From Campylobacter jejuni subsp. jejuni 414 (GTDB lineage: Bacteria > Campylobacterota > Campylobacteria > Campylobacterales > Campylobacteraceae), in contig CM000855.1 in the NCBI GenBank assembly GCA_000163995.1, positions 278,561 to 342,560 on the forward strand: DNA of 64,000 nt, written 5' to 3'. The translations under genes were made by a program, and so were the position numbers. A model generated the notes under the pieces. That model made no database searches and was not told where the DNA came from. It saw only the letters and a program-made list of their open reading frames with translations. Of this stretch, positions 39,089 through 49,974 are shown piece by piece. Positions within the stretch are counted from its first letter, which is position 1. The number at the start of each line of letters is the position of its first letter.

Positions 39089-39865
39089 ATGAGTGAGCTT
39101 ATCGAAGGTTATTTGGGTAGGAGCATTGAAGGCAAAAAGAGCAAAATGCCTGCGAAATTAGACTTTATCCAAAGCGCTTCAGGGCTTTTTTTAGGTCTTT
39201 TTATGTGGGTGCATATGCTTTTTGTTTCTACAATTTTAGTTAGCGAGGATTTTTTTAATTCTGTAGTGCATTTCTTGGAATTAAAATTTGTTTATGATAA
39301 TCCTGTTATGAGTTATCTTACTTCATTTCTAGCCGCCTGTGTTTTAGTGGTTTTTTTCGTCCATGCTTTACTTGCAATGAGAAAATTTCCTATTAATTAC
39401 CGTCAGTATCAAATACTAAGAACACATAGCAAAAAAATGAATCATAGTGATACTTCATTATGGTGGGTTCAAGCTTTTACAGGTTTTATTATGTTTTTCT
39501 TAGGTTCTGCCCATCTTATTTTTATTGTAACTAATGCAGATAAGATCAGTAGTGATATGTCAGGAGATAGGGTTGTAAGTCATTTTATGTGGCTTTTTTA
39601 TGCTGTTCTTTTAGTGTGTGTTGAGCTTCATGGAAGTATAGGTCTTTATAGGCTTTGTGTTAAATGGGGTTGGTTTGAAGGAAAAAATATAAAAGAAAGT
39701 CGTAAAAAACTTAAAGTTGCTAAATGGGTAATTAGTATTTTTTTCCTAGTTTTAGGTGTGTTAAGTCTTGCAGCATTTATAAAAATAGGTTATGAAAACT
39801 ATCAAAATCAAACTACTGCAATGATAAAAAACTACAATGGAGCAAATTATGAATATACAATATAG
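39089..39865 (+). CDS. frdC: Fumarate reductase cytochrome b subunit
   Basis: FrdC is the diheme menaquinol-oxidising membrane anchor of the Wolinella-type fumarate reductase. I use the ATG at 39089 (258 residues) behind AAAGGAG, giving [15 protein letters not shown]. Five membrane helices carry the heme His residues, visible in [29 protein letters not shown] and [13 protein letters not shown]. It overlaps frdA by 17 bases. Confidence 0.96.
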   Translation: MSELIEGYLGRSIEGKKSKMPAKLDFIQSASGLFLGLFMWVHMLFVSTILVSEDFFNSVVHFLELKFVYDNPVMSYLTSFLAACVLVVFFVHALLAMRKFPINYRQYQILRTHSKKMNHSDTSLWWVQAFTGFIMFFLGSAHLIFIVTNADKISSDMSGDRVVSHFMWLFYAVLLVCVELHGSIGLYRLCVKWGWFEGKNIKESRKKLKVAKWVISIFFLVLGVLSLAAFIKIGYENYQNQTTAMIKNYNGANYEYTI

Positions 39866-41840
39866 TGATGCTTTGGTAATAGGCGGAGGATTAGCAGGTC
39901 TTAGGGCAGCTATTGAGGTAGCAAAGAGCGGTCAAAGTGTAACACTTTTAAGTATTTGTCCAGTAAAGCGTTCTCACTCTGCAGCAGTGCAAGGGGGCAT
40001 GCAAGCAAGTTTAGGAAATGGCGCAAAAGGTGAGGGTGATAACGAAGATCTTCATTTTGCGGATACGGTAAAAGGAAGTGATTGGGGCTGTGATCAAGAA
40101 GTAGCAAGAATGTTTGCACAAACTGCGCCAAAAGCGGTGCGTGAGCTTGCAGCTTGGGGTGTGCCTTGGACTAGAGTAACTAAAGGACCAAGAACTGTTG
40201 TAATCAACGCACAAAAAACTGTGATTGAAGAGAAAGAAGAGGCACATGGTCTTATTAATGCTAGAGATTTTGGTGGAACTAAAAAATGGAGAACTTGCTA
40301 TATTGCAGATGCAACAGGTCATTGTATGCTTTATGGTGTAGCAAATGAAGCCATTAAACATCAAGTAAAAATCATTGATAGAATGGAAGCAGTAAGAATT
40401 ATCCATGATGGTAAAAAATGCTTAGGTGTGATTGCTAGAGATTTAACCAATGGCCAATTAATTGCTTATATTGCAAGAGGAACTATGATAGCAACAGGTG
40501 GTTATGGTAGAATTTATAAACAAACTACAAATGCGGTAATTTGCGAAGGAACAGGTGCAGCTATTGCTCTTGAAACAGGACTTTGTAGACTTTCAAATAT
40601 GGAAGCAGTGCAATTTCACCCAACCCCTATCGTACCAAGCGGTATTTTGCTTACTGAAGGTTGTCGTGGTGATGGTGGAATTTTGCGTGATGTGGATGGA
40701 TACCGTTTTATGCCTGATTATGAACCAGAGAAAAAAGAACTTGCAAGCCGTGATGTTGTAAGTCGTAGAATGATGGAGCACATTCGTAAAGGCAAAGGCG
40801 TAAAGAGTCCTTATGGGGATCATTTATGGCTTGATATCTCTATACTTGGTCGTGCACATGTGGAAAAAAATCTTCGTGATGTACAAGATATTTGTAAAAC
40901 TTTCAATGGTATTGATCCAGCAGATGAGGGTCCAAAAGGTTGGGCGCCTGTTTTGCCAATGCAGCATTATTCCATGGGTGGAATTAGAACTAAGCCAACA
41001 GGTGAAAGTCAATGGTTAAATGGACTTTTTGCTTGTGGAGAAGCAGCTTGCTGGGATATGCACGGATTTAATCGTTTGGGTGGAAATTCATGTGCAGAAA
41101 CTGTTGTAGCAGGTATGATAGTAGGAGATTATTTTGCAGATTATTGTAAGAATAATGGTGAAGTGATTGATACAAATGTGGTAAAAGATTTCTTGAGTAA
41201 AGAATATCAGTATCTCAAATCTTTAGTGGATAAAGAAGGTAAATATAATGTTTTTGAAATCAAAAATAGAATGAAAGAAATCATGTGGGATAAAGTAGCG
41301 ATCTTTAGAACAGGTGAAGGTTTAAAAGAAGCAGTTGATGAGCTTGAAAAACTTTATAAAGATTCTCAAGATGTGAAAGTACATTGTAAAGAACTTGATT
41401 GTGCTAATCCAGAGCTTGAAGAAGCATATAGAGTTCCAAGAATGTTAAAAATTGCACTTTGTGTAGCTTATGGAGCGCTTTTAAGAACAGAAAGTCGTGG
41501 AGCACATTATAGAGAAGATTATCCAAAAAGAGATGATTTAAATTGGATGAAAAGAACTAATACTTTTTGGGTAGAAGGAGAAACTTTACCACGCATAGAA
41601 TACGAAGAACTTGATATTATGAAAATGGAAATTCCACCGGCATTCCGTGGATACGGTGCTAAAGGAAATATCATAGAGAATCCTTTAAGCGAAAAACGTC
41701 AAGCTGAAGTGGATGCTATCCGTGAAAAAATGGAAGCTGAGGGCAGGGGTCGTTATGAAATTCAAAACGCTTTAATGCCTTATGAATTACAAGCTAAATA
41801 TAAAGCGCCAAACCAAAGAATAGGAGTTGATTATGAGTAG
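39849..41840 (+). CDS. frdA: Fumarate reductase flavoprotein subunit
   Basis: This is the catalytic subunit with covalent FAD. I start at ATG 39849, after GGAG (663 residues). Motifs: FAD site [16 protein letters not shown], the flavinylation segment [15 protein letters not shown] (His44-type), MEAVQFHPT, the active-site Arg region MEHIRKGKG and the C-terminal [19 protein letters not shown]. jejuni has no separate succinate dehydrogenase, and this complex is reported to catalyse both directions. Confidence 0.97.
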   Translation: MNIQYSDALVIGGGLAGLRAAIEVAKSGQSVTLLSICPVKRSHSAAVQGGMQASLGNGAKGEGDNEDLHFADTVKGSDWGCDQEVARMFAQTAPKAVRELAAWGVPWTRVTKGPRTVVINAQKTVIEEKEEAHGLINARDFGGTKKWRTCYIADATGHCMLYGVANEAIKHQVKIIDRMEAVRIIHDGKKCLGVIARDLTNGQLIAYIARGTMIATGGYGRIYKQTTNAVICEGTGAAIALETGLCRLSNMEAVQFHPTPIVPSGILLTEGCRGDGGILRDVDGYRFMPDYEPEKKELASRDVVSRRMMEHIRKGKGVKSPYGDHLWLDISILGRAHVEKNLRDVQDICKTFNGIDPADEGPKGWAPVLPMQHYSMGGIRTKPTGESQWLNGLFACGEAACWDMHGFNRLGGNSCAETVVAGMIVGDYFADYCKNNGEVIDTNVVKDFLSKEYQYLKSLVDKEGKYNVFEIKNRMKEIMWDKVAIFRTGEGLKEAVDELEKLYKDSQDVKVHCKELDCANPELEEAYRVPRMLKIALCVAYGALLRTESRGAHYREDYPKRDDLNWMKRTNTFWVEGETLPRIEYEELDIMKMEIPPAFRGYGAKGNIIENPLSEKRQAEVDAIREKMEAEGRGRYEIQNALMPYELQAKYKAPNQRIGVDYE

Positions 41841-42558
41841 AAAGTTGACAATAAAGGCATTTAAATACAATCCTTTAAGCAAAATTTCTAAACCACATTT
41901 TGTGACTTATGAGCTTGAAGAAACTCCTTTTATGACGGTTTTTGTATGTTTGACTTTAATCCGTGAAAAAATGGATGCAGATTTGAGTTTTGACTTTGTT
42001 TGTCGTGCAGGGATTTGTGGATCTTGTGCGATGATGATTAATGGAGTACCAAAACTTGCTTGTAAAACTTTGACAAAAGACTATCTTGATGGAGTGATAG
42101 AGCTTATGCCTATGCCAGCATTTAGACATATTAAAGATTTAAGTGTGAATACAGGCGAATGGTTTGAAGATATGTGTAAGCGTGTTGAAAGTTGGGTGCA
42201 TAATGAAAAAGAAACTGATATTTCTAAGCTTGAAGAACGCATTGAGCCTGAAGTTGCAGATGAGACTTTTGAACTTGATCGTTGTATAGAGTGTGGAATT
42301 TGTGTAGCTTCTTGTGCAACTAAACTTATGCGTCCAAATTTCATAGCCGCTACAGGACTTTTAAGAACGGCTAGATATTTACAAGATCCACACGATCATA
42401 GAACTGTAGAAGATTTTTATGAATTAGTTGGCGATGATGATGGTGTTTTTGGTTGCATGTCATTGCTTGCTTGTGAAGATAATTGTCCTAAAGAATTACC
42501 TTTGCAAAGTAAAATCGCTTATATGAGAAGACAACTTGTCGCTCAAAGAAATAAATAA
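41833..42558 (+). CDS. frdB: Fumarate reductase iron-sulfur subunit
   Basis: FrdB relays electrons between the hemes of FrdC and the FAD. I start at ATG 41833 (241 residues). The [2Fe-2S] ligands are in [21 protein letters not shown]. The [4Fe-4S] motif is [11 protein letters not shown], and the third cluster uses [12 protein letters not shown]. It overlaps frdA by eight bases. Confidence 0.97.
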   Translation: MSRKLTIKAFKYNPLSKISKPHFVTYELEETPFMTVFVCLTLIREKMDADLSFDFVCRAGICGSCAMMINGVPKLACKTLTKDYLDGVIELMPMPAFRHIKDLSVNTGEWFEDMCKRVESWVHNEKETDISKLEERIEPEVADETFELDRCIECGICVASCATKLMRPNFIAATGLLRTARYLQDPHDHRTVEDFYELVGDDDGVFGCMSLLACEDNCPKELPLQSKIAYMRRQLVAQRNK

Positions 42559-42559
42559 A

Positions 42560-42583
42560 TCTTTCCCCTTTTTAAGGGGAAGA
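42560..42583 (+). terminator. Stem-loop after frdB
   Basis: TCTTTCCCC and GGGGAAGA form a stem with one bulged T around a seven-base loop. It is directly after the frdB stop but lacks a T-run and contains the ribosome-binding site of the next gene. It may attenuate rather than terminate. Confidence 0.4.
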
Positions 42584-42585
42584 TT

Positions 42586-44773
42586 ATGAAAGAATTGTTC
42601 CAAAAAAATTTGGCAAAATGAACTTCAATTCTTGGATTTTGATGCTAAATTTCAAGATAAAAATAAGCTTGATATAGCTGAATATGCTATTATTTTAAGT
42701 GTTAATAAAGATAATTATGAAAGATATTTTCTCTTGAAAAAATTTCAAGAACTTTGTAAAAAAATTGATTTAAGAGTGGATATTTTTAGTATTCAAAATG
42801 CTCAAATTTGCATTTTAGATCTTTTTAAATCAGGTTTTATTCCAAAGCAAGATTTGCTTAAAGCTTTAAAAATTTTAGAAAAAATTTCAAAAAATACTGA
42901 AATGTTTGATTTTATTTCACAAGAATGGGTTCAAAGTATTGATCAAAAAGCTTTATTTCAAAATGATTTTAAAGAATTAAATACTATTAATCTAGAGCTT
43001 CAAGAACTAAGTTTTGATGAAAATTTAAAATCAAGACTTCAAAAGACTTTAGAAAAATTTCAAAATTTAGAGTTTAATATAGCCATCACCGGTGTGATGA
43101 ATGCAGGAAAATCAAGTCTTTTAAACGCTCTTTTAAAGGAAGATTTTTTAGGGGTTTCAAATATACCTGAAACAGCTAATTTAACAGTTTTAAGTTATGG
43201 CAAGAGCGAAGAGGCAAAGATATATTTTTGGGATAAAAAAGAATGGCAAAATATACTTGAAAGTTCGCAATTTAATACAGATTTAAAAGAATTTATTGAT
43301 AGACTTAATAAGAGTGTAAATATAGAAGATTTTATCAAAGATAAACCTTTAACTCAAAGCATTGCGCTTTGTGAACTTAAAAATTTTAGTTCTGCTAAAA
43401 ATAAAATTTCGGCTTTAATTAAAAAAATAGAAATTAAAAGTCATTTGGAATTTTTAAAAAATAATATTTCTATAGTTGACACCCCAGGACTTGATGATGT
43501 TGTAGTTCAAAGAGAAATTGTTACAAATGAGTATCTTAGGGAAAGTGATTTTTTAATTCATCTAATGAATGCTTCTCAAAGCTTGACTCAAAAGGATTCA
43601 GATTTTTTAATACATTGTCTTTTAAACTCAAGACTTAGTAAGTTTTTAATCGTTTTAACTAAAGCGGATTTACTGAGTGAAAAAGATTTAGAAGAAGTCA
43701 TTGTTTATACTAAGGAAAGCCTAAAATCAAGACTTGTGGATTTAGATGAAAATTTAGTTGAAAAGATTGATTTTTTATGCGTGAGTGCTAAAATGGCAAG
43801 TGATTTTTATAAAGGTTTAGCACCTAAGGAGAGTTTACAAAAAAGTGGTATGCAAGAATTTGAAACATATCTTTTTAATGAACTTTATGCAGGAGAAAAA
43901 AGTAAGATTGCTCTAAGAGCTTATAAAAAAGAATTATATATAGAACTTAAGAATATTTTAAATGAATATGAAATACAAAATCAGATGATAAAAGAAAACA
44001 AGCAAGGTTTAAGTGAAGAAAACCAAAATCTTTTGCTTGAATTTAAAAATCAAGCTGCAATTTTAAAAGAAGCTCAAGATGAAATTTCAAATTCTATTGC
44101 AAAGCTTAAAAATATAGATAATGGTATAGATAATCTTGTTTTACTTTTGGCTAAAAAATTAAAAGAACGCTTGATAGATGAGTTTAAATATCTAAAAAAT
44201 AATACACAAAAACTTAATATTTCTCGTATTTTAAATATAGTGGATATTACTACAAAAGATGGGATTAATGATATTTTAAGAGAGGTTAAATTTGAAAATA
44301 TTAAAAAAATCGAGGAGCTTAAAACAAATTTATCTTTAAAATATGATTTTTTAAAAGATGATTTTGATAATGGTTTTGAGGGTTTTAAAGATGGAATCTC
44401 AAAAAATATAGACAGTATTTTTCAAAGTGAAAAATTTGCACTTTTAAGATTGAAAATTGAAAAATTAAGCAATTTAAAATCAGATTTGTATGAACTTGAA
44501 GCTAGTTTGGATACGGTTATTTTTGACACTTTCAAAGAATTTAAAATTTCACTCATTTTAAATTCTTTGGATATTAATGGAGCATTTTTTGATTTTTTAA
44601 ATGAAAAATTAAAACATTATGAAAAAAATCAAAAATCAAAATTAGAAAGTCTTGAAAAAGTTCTGGAGAATTTAAAAAATCAAGATGCTAATATTTTAAA
44701 TTCTTTTGAAGAAAATTTAGAGAAAATTCAAAAATTAAAACAACTTGAAATGGGGCTTTTAAATGCAGATTAA
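42586..44773 (+). CDS. Dynamin-like GTPase DLP1 (Cj0411-like), frameshifted at codon 6-8
   Basis: This is the first of a pair of bacterial dynamin-like proteins that tether or remodel membranes; the C. jejuni pair has been studied structurally as DLP1/DLP2. The GTPase domain has G1 GVMNAGKSSLL, G3 DTPGLDD and G4 LTKADLL, followed by long helical stalks. The natural ATG at 42586, with AAGGGGA in front, begins MKELFQK. A tract of seven A (42602-42608) then shifts the frame to an early TGA. The main 713-residue frame is open from 42632 (TTG) onward, and its upstream codons still read IWQNELQF, so six A would restore about 728 residues. It overlaps DLP2 by 11 bases. Confidence 0.85.
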
Positions 44774-46595
44774 TCTTTTAAATGATTTTATAAAAGCCTA
44801 TGAAAATACTTACAGTGTGAGTTTTGATGATAATTTTAAAGGGCGTATTCAAGAGCTTTGCAAAAAGCTTAACGAGCCTTTTATGCATACAAGCTATGCT
44901 TTGGAAAATGAATTAAAAGAGCTTGTATTTTCTTTGGATAAGAATGTTAATATTGCTATTATAGGGCAGTTTTCAAGTGGTAAATCGAGTTTATTAAATT
45001 TGATTTTAGGGCGTGATTGTTTGCCTACAGGTGTTGTTCCTGTCACTTTTAAACCCACTTTTTTACGCTATGCAAAAGAATATTTTTTAAGAGTAGAATT
45101 TGAAGATGGAAGTGATATTATTACAAATATAGAAGAATTACCCTTTTATACGGATCAAAGAAATGAAATAAAACAAGCAAAAAGTTTGCATATCTTTGCA
45201 CCTGTTGCTTTACTTGAAAAAATTACTCTTGTAGATACTCCTGGTTTAAATGCAAATGAAAATGACACCTTAACAACCCTTGATGAGCTTAAAAATATCC
45301 ACGGGGCGATTTGGTTGAGTTTAATTGATAATGCGGGTAAAAAAAGCGAAGAAGATGCCATAAAAGCAAATTTAGAACTTTTGGGAGAAAATAGCATTTG
45401 TGTATTAAACCAAAAAGATAAATTAAATACAGAGGAGTTAAATAATGTTTTAAATTATGCAAAAAGCGTATTTTTAAAATATTTTAATGAGCTTATTGCT
45501 ATTTCATGTAAAGAAGCTAAAGATGAACAAAGTTATGAAAAATCTAATTTTCAATCTTTGCTTGATTTTTTAACCCATTTAGATATAACAGCTTTAAAGG
45601 AAAAATTTGCTAAAAGAAAAATTTTAAATTTATGCGAAATTTTAGAAGATGAAAATCAGCTTTTTGTGGGGATTTTTGATCATTTATTAAATCAATTTCA
45701 AAGTTATGAAAAGCACTTGCTTTTAGCGTATGAGGATTTTTTAAAAGAGATTGAAATTTTAAATCATCAGATTTTAGAACAACTTAAAAGCATCAGTGAA
45801 AGAATTTCTAGTGAAATTTTTGCAAGTGTTAAAGAAAAAGATGCTTATTTTTATAAAGAAAGTAAGGGATTTTTAAAGAAAGATTTATACATAAGATACG
45901 ATTATAAGGCTCCTTATATTTCAAGTGATGATGCTTTTTTAGCAATGTTTTATAATAGTGATGTGATGAGTAAAGAATTTAAAAAAATCAAAAATGAACT
46001 TTATAAATCTTTTGAAGAGATTAAGACAAAATTAAAAGATTTTATAAATATGCTTGAGAGAGAAATTTTACTTTTTAAAGCAGAATTTTCAAATATACAA
46101 AAAGATCATATTTTACAAAGTGATAAAAATTTTAGTGAACTAAGAGCTTTTTGTAATGCAAGCGATGAGTATTTTTTAAAAGATTTTAAAGAACTTTTAT
46201 TTAAAAGCATTTTAGAACTTGATTTGTTTTTTGAAAAATTAAATCTTAAAGCTTTTACAAATTATGAAAATGCTGCAAAACTAAGCCTTGCATTTTTTAG
46301 TCGTAAAATCAATGAAAGCCGTGTTCTTTATGAGTTTGACAGTTCTGAATTTGTACTTTTTTATCCTAAAAAAAGTGAAATTTATGAAAGAGTTTTAAAT
46401 GAGCTTAATGTCTATGAATTTGAAGCTTTGCTTATTAATAAACCTATTTTAACAAAAATTGTAAAAAATTTTTTAGAACAAAACCAAAATTTAATCCAAG
46501 AAAAAAATAAATTTTTAGATCTCAAAAAAGTAGAACTTCAAAGAAGAAAAATGCAGATTTTAAATGTTAGAAAAAGCATAAAGGAAGATCGATGA
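44763..46595 (+). CDS. Dynamin-like GTPase DLP2 (Cj0412-like)
   Basis: The 610-residue partner of DLP1 is intact. The GTPase domain starts near residue 64 with IGQFSSGKSSLLNLILGRDCLPTGVVPVT (G1 and G2). G3 is DTPGLNANEND and the G4-like motif is LNQKDKL. Long helical segments follow, and the C-terminal half is rich in Lys, Glu and Phe, as in bacterial dynamins. Gene overlap at both ends (11 bases with DLP1, 4 with the Sel1 gene) indicates an operon. Confidence 0.88.
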   Translation: MQINLLNDFIKAYENTYSVSFDDNFKGRIQELCKKLNEPFMHTSYALENELKELVFSLDKNVNIAIIGQFSSGKSSLLNLILGRDCLPTGVVPVTFKPTFLRYAKEYFLRVEFEDGSDIITNIEELPFYTDQRNEIKQAKSLHIFAPVALLEKITLVDTPGLNANENDTLTTLDELKNIHGAIWLSLIDNAGKKSEEDAIKANLELLGENSICVLNQKDKLNTEELNNVLNYAKSVFLKYFNELIAISCKEAKDEQSYEKSNFQSLLDFLTHLDITALKEKFAKRKILNLCEILEDENQLFVGIFDHLLNQFQSYEKHLLLAYEDFLKEIEILNHQILEQLKSISERISSEIFASVKEKDAYFYKESKGFLKKDLYIRYDYKAPYISSDDAFLAMFYNSDVMSKEFKKIKNELYKSFEEIKTKLKDFINMLEREILLFKAEFSNIQKDHILQSDKNFSELRAFCNASDEYFLKDFKELLFKSILELDLFFEKLNLKAFTNYENAAKLSLAFFSRKINESRVLYEFDSSEFVLFYPKKSEIYERVLNELNVYEFEALLINKPILTKIVKNFLEQNQNLIQEKNKFLDLKKVELQRRKMQILNVRKSIKEDR

Positions 46596-47296
46596 GAATA
46601 TTGTTAGTTTTATTTTTATTTTTTAATTCATTATTTGCATTAAGTGAGCTAGAAGAGGGTTTAAGGCTTTATGAGGCAAATAAATTTGATAAAGCTCATG
46701 AAATTTTTAAAAATCTTTGTGAAAAAGATATTTCTAAGGCTTGCTTTTCTTTGGGTTTTATGTATGAAAGCGCTAAAGGTGTGAGTAAGGATTTAAATCA
46801 AGCTTATAAATTTTATAATAAAGCTTGTAAATTAGGTTTGGCGGGTGCGTGTTCTAATATGGCTTTACTTTTACAAAATCAAGGCCATGAAAATGAAGCT
46901 CTTTTAGCTTTTAATAAAGCTTGCACTCTAGGAGAAGCATTAAGTTGTAATAATATAGCTTTATTTTATGAAAAAGAAAAAGATGGGCAAATGGCGTCAA
47001 GTTTTTATAAAAGATCTTGCGACTTAAAAAATGCAAGAGCTTGTTATCAATTAGGATCTTTGTATGACAAAGGAGAGCTTGTCAAAGCAAGTGTAAAATC
47101 CGCTCTTGCTTTTTATTCTAAATCTTGTATTTTAGGTTTTGGCGAGGCTTGTTATTTATTAGGACGCTATAATCAGTTAGAAAAACAAGATCTAACAAAG
47201 GCAAAAAGATATTTTGGTATGGCTTGTGATCAAAAACATCAAGAAGCTTGTGCAGCTTATAAAGAACTTAATTCCCAAGATATAGAGCTTTATTAA
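46592..47296 (+). CDS. Secreted Sel1-repeat protein (Hcp-like, Cj0413-like)
   Basis: The 234 residues have a signal peptide (MRILLVLFLFFNSLFAL) followed by about five Sel1-like/TPR repeats. The repeats carry regularly spaced Cys pairs, for example ACFSLGFMYESAKGVSKDLNQAYKFYNKAC and ACSNMALLL. This is the arrangement of the Helicobacter cysteine-rich Hcp family, whose repeats are closed by disulfides. The function is unknown. It is the distal gene of the dynamin operon and borders the first gene graveyard. Confidence 0.85.
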   Translation: MRILLVLFLFFNSLFALSELEEGLRLYEANKFDKAHEIFKNLCEKDISKACFSLGFMYESAKGVSKDLNQAYKFYNKACKLGLAGACSNMALLLQNQGHENEALLAFNKACTLGEALSCNNIALFYEKEKDGQMASSFYKRSCDLKNARACYQLGSLYDKGELVKASVKSALAFYSKSCILGFGEACYLLGRYNQLEKQDLTKAKRYFGMACDQKHQEACAAYKELNSQDIELY

Positions 47297-48123
47297 AAGT
47301 TCTATTTTTGCTACTTTTAAAATAAACTTAAAAAATAATAAATTTATACTAATAGACTTGTTTAAATTATTATCAAGGAGAAATTAACTCTAGCACTTTG
47401 GTAGCCGTGCTGTTTAAAAGCAGCAGATCTTACATTCACAATCAAGCTTCGCAAGAAAAATCAAGTAAAATTAGAGGCAGAATGTTTTTTAAATTCAAGC
47501 GAATTTTTAAACCTTAAGTGCAGCCTGTGAAAGAATTTATCCTAAGCATGAGTAAGCTATAGGTTAGCCTTGCCTTATCGTAAAATGGATTCGTTTTATT
47601 AGGTAATAATGTCGGTGGCACATTGGACTTTAGTTACAAGAATGGCTTAAAATACTAAAATGCTTTGAAAGTGCAGCAAAGCTCAAATTTACACAGCTAT
47701 CGTTTGTCAACTTGCTAGCTAAACCCTGATGGTTAAGATTTAGCTCCTTGTTAATACTGTGTGTATTGTGAATGCTTTGTTGCGAGATAGTAGTTTCAAA
47801 GGCGATGAACACAGATAATAAGTATGCTATACGTACTTACAGCGGTGCAATGCAAATTCTTAAAAAAGACGAAAAGTAACTGGCTTGTCGATACTAGAAC
47901 GATGAAAGAGTGTAATCAACCTGCTGATATAATAATGCTTATAAGTTTATGTTTAACAATAACACAACCGACTAAAACCATAAATTTTTTCATCTTAATT
48001 ACCACCTTTAAAATATTTTGTAACAATTTCATAAAAGCAACGAATGTTCTAAATTAAATTTGAATTAATATATGATTTTATAAATGTAAATAAATAGCAA
48101 ATATAGCATAATAAGGAGAAATT
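47297..48123. other. Unresolved degenerate region, no intact gene
   Basis: These 827 bases hold no complete gene on either strand but are not typical intergenic DNA, being less AT-rich than the flanking gaps. A ribosome-binding-site-like AAGGAG near 47379 has no start codon after it. Broken protein-like stretches occur on the plus strand (GNNVGGTLDFSYKNGLKY, about 47600-47655; AIRTYSGAMQILKKDEK, about 47824-47879). They also occur on the minus strand (MKKFMVLVGCVIV from about 47995; LKSNVPPTLLPNKTNPF; FKQHGYQSARVNFSL). Strand and identity are undecided. In NCTC 11168, as I recall, gluconate dehydrogenase genes sit here; they are absent in this window. Confidence 0.6.
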
Positions 48124-48742
48124 ATGCCAAAAAAATTAGCAAGTTTATTAATCTTAAGTTCTTTATTGATAAGTTCTACTTTTGCAGATGATTTCTTAGC
48201 CAAAGTGAGCAATGGTGAAATAAGTGATAATTTTCAAGGTGTAAAAGTTTTTAATTTAGATGAGATGAAAGAGGTTAAGGGTGGGTATTATATACTAGAT
48301 ACTAAATTCAATCAAGATAAACTAAATCTTACTTCTGAATTTTATCTTGTAGGAAATTTCCATCCAGGAGAAATAGATTATATTAAAATTATATTCTTAA
48401 AGTTCCAAACGTCGAAAAAGGATTATGCGGGCTTGATACAGCAAGTTATCCCATCCTAGTGAGAGAAGACTTATGGATTACCTTGATATTACAAATAAAT
48501 CTTATACTTTTTCTCCTGTATATCATAGTAAAAAGACAAATTAAAAGATCTAATTTAGGACAGCCATATGTTTTTTCTCATATCAAGTTGATGTAAGAGA
48601 TGTAAATGGGTAATATTATAAATTTGATTCTACAACTTCTAGTAGATTATTAAATTATAATATGATTATTAAAGAAATGACTCAAAAATATAAGTCCCAA
48701 ATTGAAAGTGCAATGGGAGGTTATAATCCTAATGTTATGTAA
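48124..48742 (+). pseudogene. Broken gene for a secreted protein with a GG motif after its signal peptide
   Basis: The first frame (111 residues, 48124-48459) has a clear ribosome-binding site (AAGGAGAAATT), a signal peptide (MPKKLASLLILSSLLISSTFAD) and then NLDEMKEVKGGYYILDTKF. Beyond about 48400 the same protein seems to continue in other frames: KVPNVEKGLCGLDTASYP, then DYLDITNKSYTFSPVYHSK, then YQVDVRDVNG, and finally YKFDSTTSSRLLNY through AMGGYNPNVM to the TAA at 48740-48742. At least three frameshifts and one stop are needed. The original was about 200 residues. I do not recognise the family. Confidence 0.65.
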
Positions 48743-48786
48743 TTTTATTTTAATGATATTATAGAATTTTATATTTAGAAAAAATA

Positions 48787-49845
48787 ATGGTAAATGAAAT
48801 ATCAAATTTAAATTACAATTACACAAACATCTTAAATTTTAAAAAGTAGGAATTTAGCGAGACAAATTCAAATGCTACTCAAAATAAAGAAACACAAAAA
48901 GTAAATTTAGTCAGTGATAAAGCCAAAGCTACAAGTCAAATCTTAGGTTACGGTGTGGATAAAGATGGCTTTTTTAAGTGATTTTAATGAAGCAGCAAGA
49001 TTACCAAAAGATTATAAAATCAATGCAAATTGGATAAAGGATTTAGATCAAATTTTAACTACAACAAAGCTTAGTTTCAAGGCCTTATATGATTATGTGG
49101 ATTGGGCGAAAGAATTGGGTAATTTTTACAAAGAAAATTTGCAAAGTTTTGATAAATTTGGTTGACAAAGAATTGAATATCACTCTTAAAAATAATTTTA
49201 CTAAAAATGATATTTTACAAGAACTTTTTGTAAACAAAGGGCTTAAGATGAAAGAATCTAAAAATACTTATGGTAAAATTAACGGCTTTGATAGCAATAC
49301 AAAGCAAAAAGATATGAACGAATTTTATGCTTTTATGCAAAAAATCATCTTTTAAAAATATCGTTTCTGATACTTGAATAAAGTAATTGCAAACTTATAT
49401 TTCTTATGCTGTGAGTTTTCATTTGGATAATTCTTTGGTGCAAAAAGCCAAAGTGAATTTGATGAGCTTATCAGTGAAGATTTAACCCCGGAAGAATTTA
49501 AAACTAAATATATGGATTTTAAACAAAGACACGATGAATTTGTAAAAGAATATGAAATTGCTATGAGTGATAAAAGCCTATCGATGAAAGCTTTAAACCC
49601 ATACAAGGCGAAAGTAAAAATTAAACAAACCTATAAAGATGACAATAAGAAATGATCTTGTAAAAAAACCACTAGAAGCTAAATTTAGCGAAAGTAAAGA
49701 ATTAGAACTTCTTTTTGGTATGAAATTTAATGATAATAAGACAGAAGAATTTAATCAGTTTATTTTTCAAATTACTACACTAAAAAGCAATAGATATAAG
49801 GGCTTAAAACTATACAAAAATTTTAATCATAGAAAGCAAAAATGA
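48787..49845 (+). pseudogene. Heavily decayed gene of a Campylobacter-specific family (Cj0814-like)
   Basis: ATG 48787 gives MVNEISNLNYNYTNILNFKK and then a TAG at 48847-48849. The frame resumes with TNSNATQNKETQKVNLVSDK and ATSQILGYGVDKDGFF, then shifts into FLSDFNEAARLPKDYKINAN (48953-49165). It shifts again into LVDKELNITLKNNFTKNDIL (49089-49355) and later into SEFDELISEDLTPEEFKTKY, DLVKKPLEAKFSESKELELL and the final stop at 49845. The phrases resemble a hypothetical family I associate loosely with Cj0814. There are at least four disruptions and no function is known. Confidence 0.65.
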
Positions 49846-49974
49846 AAAAAATCATCTTGGGTTTAACACAAAAATGATAAGCTTTTTAGATATATCTGTT
49901 TGATTTTATTTGTAAAAGAAAAGATAAATACAAATTCTTATTTAAATTATGGCAACTAATACCAAATAAGGATT

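Noticed and set aside
40011..41019. Several open frames on the opposite strand and in other frames inside frdA
   Set aside because: They overlap the strongly conserved FrdA frame, lack ribosome-binding sites and have unnatural Cys/His-rich composition; they are shadows.
47380..47660. Possible structured RNA or tRNA-like element in the less AT-rich block
   Set aside because: I could not fold a cloverleaf or recognise a known RNA; broken coding sequence explains it at least as well.
47630..47812. Minus-strand frame of 60 codons in the degenerate block
   Set aside because: No ribosome-binding site or recognised family, and plus-strand protein-like pieces overlap it; not called as a gene.
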